Origin: Ficedula albicollis
Lineage: Eukaryota; Chordata; Aves; Passeriformes; Muscicapidae
Assembly: GCF_000247815.1 (NCBI RefSeq)
Contig: NC_021681.1
Span: forward strand, 5,244,951-5,308,950
Reading direction: 5' to 3'
DNA: 64,000 nt
In this document: piece by piece, positions 60,690-64,000 of the stretch
Numbering within the stretch: the first letter of the stretch is position 1
Layout: each line of letters begins with the position of its first letter
Program-made: the position numbers and the translations under genes
The notes under the pieces: model-generated
The model's database searches: none
Told to the model about the DNA's origin: nothing
Seen by the model: only the letters and a program-made list of their open reading frames with translations

Positions 60690-60965
60690 GCTTTCTCCTG
60701 GGGAAACTCGCGCGGTGAGACCAGCGGTGAGCGGTGCCGAGCTCCATCTCTCCGGGCCGAGGCTGGCGGTGGTGCCGAGTGCTCTGCAGCTCCAGCTCCG
60801 GCTCCGAGGGCCGCGGCCCCGCCAAGGCCGGCGCAGATAACGCGCTTAGCGCGGCGGGGCCGGGGGAGCGGCAGCGGCGAGTGCAGCGGTGCGTCCTGCG
60901 CTCCCCCGGCCGCTCCGCGCTAATCGCCCCCGATTAGCGCCGGGAAAGCCGCGATTTGGCAGCTC
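60690..60965. promoter_or_regulatory. CpG island, candidate promoter
   Basis: Roughly 40 CpG in under 300 bp by hand count and visibly above 65% GC, far more than anywhere else in the window. No TATA box is seen. It contains CGCGC-TTA-GCGCG (60841-60853) and a 10-bp-stem palindrome at 60917-60940. Frames are open on both strands, as expected in GC-rich DNA, but show no domain. A transcription start for a gene or lncRNA outside or crossing the window is plausible; direction is unknown. Confidence 0.6.
60917..60940. promoter_or_regulatory. Perfect palindrome with paired TAATC cores
   Basis: GCGCTAATCG, loop CCCC, CGATTAGCGC. The TAATC/GATTA pair resembles a head-to-head homeodomain (OTX/PITX-type) half-site arrangement. 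Position inside a CpG island makes a regulatory role reasonable but unproven. Confidence 0.5.
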
Positions 60966-61199
60966 CACCTGCCCCGGAGGAAAGCCCAGCAGTCGTGGAA
61001 AACTCAGGAATTCCTGGATTTGTTTGGAAGGCCAAGGAAAATGTCTAGTTCTCTGCCCGCTGTGCTCCCTTTCTCCGTCGTTGTGGTGGTGACAAAGCTG
61101 TCGCCTTGTCCTGGTGGCCACAGATCTGTCTGTGGTGGTCCCTGCCCTCCACGCACTCCAGGTTTGGATAGACTCAGGGTTGTGTGACAGCGGGAGCGA
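60966..61199. other. Single-copy DNA flanking the CpG island
   Basis: Mixed sequence, no gene seen. Confidence 0.4.
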
Positions 61200-61420
61200 C
61201 CCGCTCACTCCCTTTCATTAGCAGAGCCTAACGAGAGCCCTAATTATCAGAGCCCCCTGATTATCATCATCCTCATCCCGAGCTCCAAAGTGACCTCCGT
61301 AATGCTCGGCAAAAACCTGTTTTAGCTAATCCAAACCAGGCAGCCAGCACCGGGGGCTTTGGAGAGTGTGTTCATCGTGCAGAAATAGGGGAAACGGTGT
61401 AAAGAAATATAATAATTAAA
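61200..61420. promoter_or_regulatory. Candidate conserved non-coding block
   Basis: Non-repetitive, with CTTTCATTAGC, GCCTAACGAGAG, CCTAATTATCAGAG, CTGATTATCATCATCC and TTTTAGCTAATCC cores. It sits just beside the CpG island, so it could be a promoter-proximal element. Confidence 0.3.
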
Positions 61421-62026
61421 TAAACCATGAACCTCTTGTTTGCAGGGGGCTGCGGTTTCCAGCTACGCTTGAACACAAAGGTCAACACTGGGAAGAAAAC
61501 CAGAAACAACCAAAAAACAAAAGGAAACCGGTGAAGCCGGTGAGGCTGGATTAGAGCTTCCTAGCTGGGGGTCAGAGAGGGGAGAGCTTTTAGCAGCGAT
61601 TTGCACTCTCCGAATGAAAGCTTTAGGATTTCGCTCACTTCAAAGAAAGGATGCCCAGCCCAGCCCAGCCCCTGCAGCCCCTCCTGGTCCCGGCGGGCAG
61701 GCAGGAGCGGGGTGAGCCCTGCTCATGCGGAAGAGGAGGGAGAAGGGGATCGCAGCCCCTCTCCTCCCGCTGGGAACTCACCGGGAGGTTTCAAAGCACG
61801 GCGCAAAGATTGAGCTGCCCGGCTCCCACTGAGGAAACAGCGGCTGAGCAGACACATCCTCAGGCAGAGCTTCCCTGCTCTCCAGAGGGCTCCCTGCAGG
61901 GTTTGGGGGCTGTGTCCGGGGTTCAGGGAGGAGCTGTGGCACCTGAGACGGTGTGGCACAGCTCTGCCGCTCCACATGATTGTGGGAGCTCGGCCGTGGG
62001 CAGCCCCTGCCCTGGGATGTGGGGAT
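61421..62026. other. Single-copy GC-rich DNA, no gene seen
   Basis: Several short open frames, none recognisable. Confidence 0.4.
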
Positions 62027-62208
62027 TGCAAGAGGGTGAAGTTGTGATGGGATTCCCCATCCCTGGAAGTGTTCAAGGCCTGCTGGGACAGGGCTTGGAG
62101 CAACCTGAGCGAGCAGAAAGTGTCCCTGCCCATGGAACGGGGTTGGAACCAGATGAGCTTTCAGGTCCCTTCCTACCCAAACCATTCCCCGATTCTCTGA
62201 TCCCCTGA
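62027..62208 (+). mobile_element. CR1 LINE 3' fragment
   Basis: It runs 'attccccatccctggaagtgttcaagg', 'acagggcttggagcaacctg', and ends 'ttcctacccaaaccattccccgattctctg'. Confidence 0.92.
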
Positions 62209-62765
62209 TATCTGCAGCCACATGGATGCACCCTCTCTTTAGGCCCTCACACAGCTGAGTCTCCACCTTGTGCACATCCCTCAGGTTTATTCTTGCAGAC
62301 TTTTAAACCCTGCTCATCTGTCAGCACATCCTAAGATGTTTCTGGCACCTCACACGGATCCTCCCCTCGAGGCTCAGGAGTTGCTGTGCTCATTCCTCGT
62401 CCCAGGCAGTTTGGATTGGCAGCCCCAGTCTCCTTTCACTCCAGTGGCATTGAGCTATTTGGAGCAGCCAGGACCTGCCTGTGCCATCCACGCCTTTCCC
62501 AGACACCGGTGGAAGTGGGAGTGTTTTACAAAGGTGGTTTGTGCCACCAGCCCCACGCTGGGATGGGGAAATTGCTGCCTCGTCACACCAGGACATTAGA
62601 CATGAGCTTCTGCAGGCCCCCATTTCAGCTGTGATGCTAAAATGTTGTGGCTCCAGTGTTTTAGGGCTTTTATTTCCCCAAAAAGCCCCTTAAAGTAGAT
62701 AAATGCTGCCATTCCCACAATATCCCCTGATTTTACCCTAATTTTAGTTTGCAGCTGTTTCCTCT

Positions 62766-62770
<5 letters not shown>
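62209..62770. other. Single-copy DNA, no gene seen
   Basis: Mixed sequence, no feature recognised. Confidence 0.45.

Positions 62771-62820
<50 letters not shown>
62771..62820. repeat. Pure T tract of 50 bases
   Basis: An uninterrupted T run, with no retroelement body on either side. Confidence 0.95.
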
Positions 62821-63063
62821 CAGGAGTGATTTATTGTAGATTTCACAATGTGTAATATCGATAAAGCCATCTTTTTTTAATGGAATATTTCCCACAGAGA
62901 AGCATTCCTGGTTTGCAAGGGAAAGAGAAAATGCATATGCACCCTTGAAAAATTCCTGTATTAGAATTAAAAAAGCTTCCAAGGGAATAGGACTCAAAAC
63001 ACAAATATTTTGCGACTGCAACAGAAAAATGGAAGCGGGCAGGATTTTTGCAATCCATTTTCA
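62821..63063. other. AT-rich single-copy DNA
   Basis: No gene or repeat is recognised. Confidence 0.45.
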
Positions 63064-63112
63064 TAGATTCGTGGAATGTTGGAAGGGCCTTAAGACCACC
63101 TGGAGCAGATGA
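63064..63112 (-). mobile_element. Short CR1 3' end fragment
   Basis: 'catagattcgtggaatgttggaagggccttaagacc' is an inverted CR1 terminus of about 50 bp. Confidence 0.75.
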
Positions 63113-64000
63113 CAGGTTTGCAGTCTCTTTTTGCTGCCAGGCAGGAGCAGTTCTCACCTGGGGACGTGCCAGGGGGCTGCATCCCCATCCCACTTCATCC
63201 CTGAGTGTCCTGAGATCCTGCTGAGGATGGGGAGCCAAGCCCTGTGACCCCAGCAGCACCATGCACCTGACAGGTGACAACCAAAGCACGACTCAGAGTC
63301 AGTCCTTGGGCAGCAATTAAATACGCGGCCAGCACTGATTAATTGGAAAAGAATCCTTCTCCGCGAACGGAAGAAAACACCGCGCTCCCCGCACGTGTCA
63401 GGGCAGCGATGGGATCAGCAGGAGCCTTGGCACAGCCCAGCTGCCTTCCCTCGGGACTCTGCACACCTCCACCCCGGAGGGGAACCGTGCTCTGGTGCTC
63501 CCGAAGCCAGAAGAAGCCACCCAAGAAGGAAGATCGGCTCCTCCTGCTCTTTGGGGCTTGTTTTGGGGACGTGTCACCAAGAGCAGCGCGCGCACAGAGG
63601 TAAAAGCGCAATCTTCACTTTGTGTCAGTGAATTTCTGCTCAAGGAGAAATCGTTGTGGTCCCACGGGGGCAAAACTCCGGTGTTAACGTGGGAACAACA
63701 GCAAAGAAAAGGACTGAACTACTTATTCCCCCTGCTTTGATTCATTTTGGAGGCTCTCTCCTCCTGTGTCTCTGACTGACGGCAGCTTGAGATGCTGAAG
63801 TCGGTTAATTGTTATGGATCCCTGGGGCGTTATTCCAAGCCATGTGAAAGCACCGAAGGGAGCAATAATCACCTGTGATTCTGGTGAGAGCGTTAATCCT
63901 ATAAAATCGGGGAAATTCTTCCGATTGGGGAGCACGTGGGATGGGTTTGCTCGTCTGCAGCGAACCTTCCCCGTGCCGAGGGGTCAGATGGAGTCCTTTG
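63113..64000. other. Single-copy GC-rich DNA; weak exon-like hint at 63.6 kb
   Basis: From 63.35 to 63.6 kb the DNA is CpG-enriched and ends CGCACAGAGGTAAAAGCG, a good-looking splice donor. With no recognisable peptide it could at most be a non-coding first exon. The final 300 bp has AT-rich cores (GGTTAATTGTTATGG, GAGCAATAATCACC). Confidence 0.3.

Noticed and set aside
63343..63620. Coding first exon ending at a GTAAAA donor near 63600
   Set aside because: The donor context is good but frames on both strands are open only because of GC content, and no peptide is recognisable. Kept only as a hint of a non-coding exon.

Overview
This window reads as intergenic or deep-intronic DNA of a bird, most likely a songbird. 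About two dozen fragments of CR1, the dominant avian LINE, are scattered on both strands. They are recognisable from the shared 3'-end wording (caaaccattctatgattctatg and its variants) and from remnants of the CR1 ORF2 carboxy end such as EERLRELGLF and KCKVMHLG. There are also avian-style solo LTRs and two worn MIR-type SINE pieces. I found no credible protein-coding gene, rRNA or tRNA. The long open frames are translations of homopolymer G, of a 21-bp minisatellite, or of CR1 debris. There is no bacterial operon, CRISPR array or phage-like module.

Layout. 0-31 kb: single-copy DNA with CR1 pieces (1.4, 4.0, 7.9, 11.7, 12.7, 16.2, 17.2, 21.4, 23.9, 27.4 kb), an internally deleted ERV LTR (14.2 kb), an LTR-like fragment (19.0 kb), a MIR (22.4 kb) and several AT-rich stretches that look like developmental regulatory DNA. 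One 35-bp module containing TAATTA and TGAGTCA occurs twice (5.37 and 6.34 kb). 31-48 kb: a 557-bp G run (31.7 kb), hairpin-forming 67-bp tandem repeats (35.4 kb), two inverted copies of one ~700-bp solo LTR (36.5 and 43.0 kb), a perfect 859-bp tandem duplication that starts at the end of the second LTR, and a 466-bp G run (46.85 kb). 48-55 kb: more CR1, one piece with an internal 184-bp duplication, and an AT-rich candidate regulatory block. 55-59.5 kb: a 156-bp G run, a 790-bp G run inside a G-rich 21-bp minisatellite, then a second 21-bp minisatellite with 133 identical units. 59.5-64 kb: GC-rich DNA with one clear CpG island (60.7-60.96 kb) holding a 10-bp-stem palindrome with two TAATC cores. 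This is the best promoter candidate in the window.

Nothing here forms a pathway. The most notable content is structural: exact tandem arrays and duplications that are either very young or assembly artefacts, G runs that all lie on the same strand, and a few non-repeat blocks that deserve a cross-species conservation test. All identifications were made by eye from the sequence and from memory of the repeat families; no alignment or database search was run.
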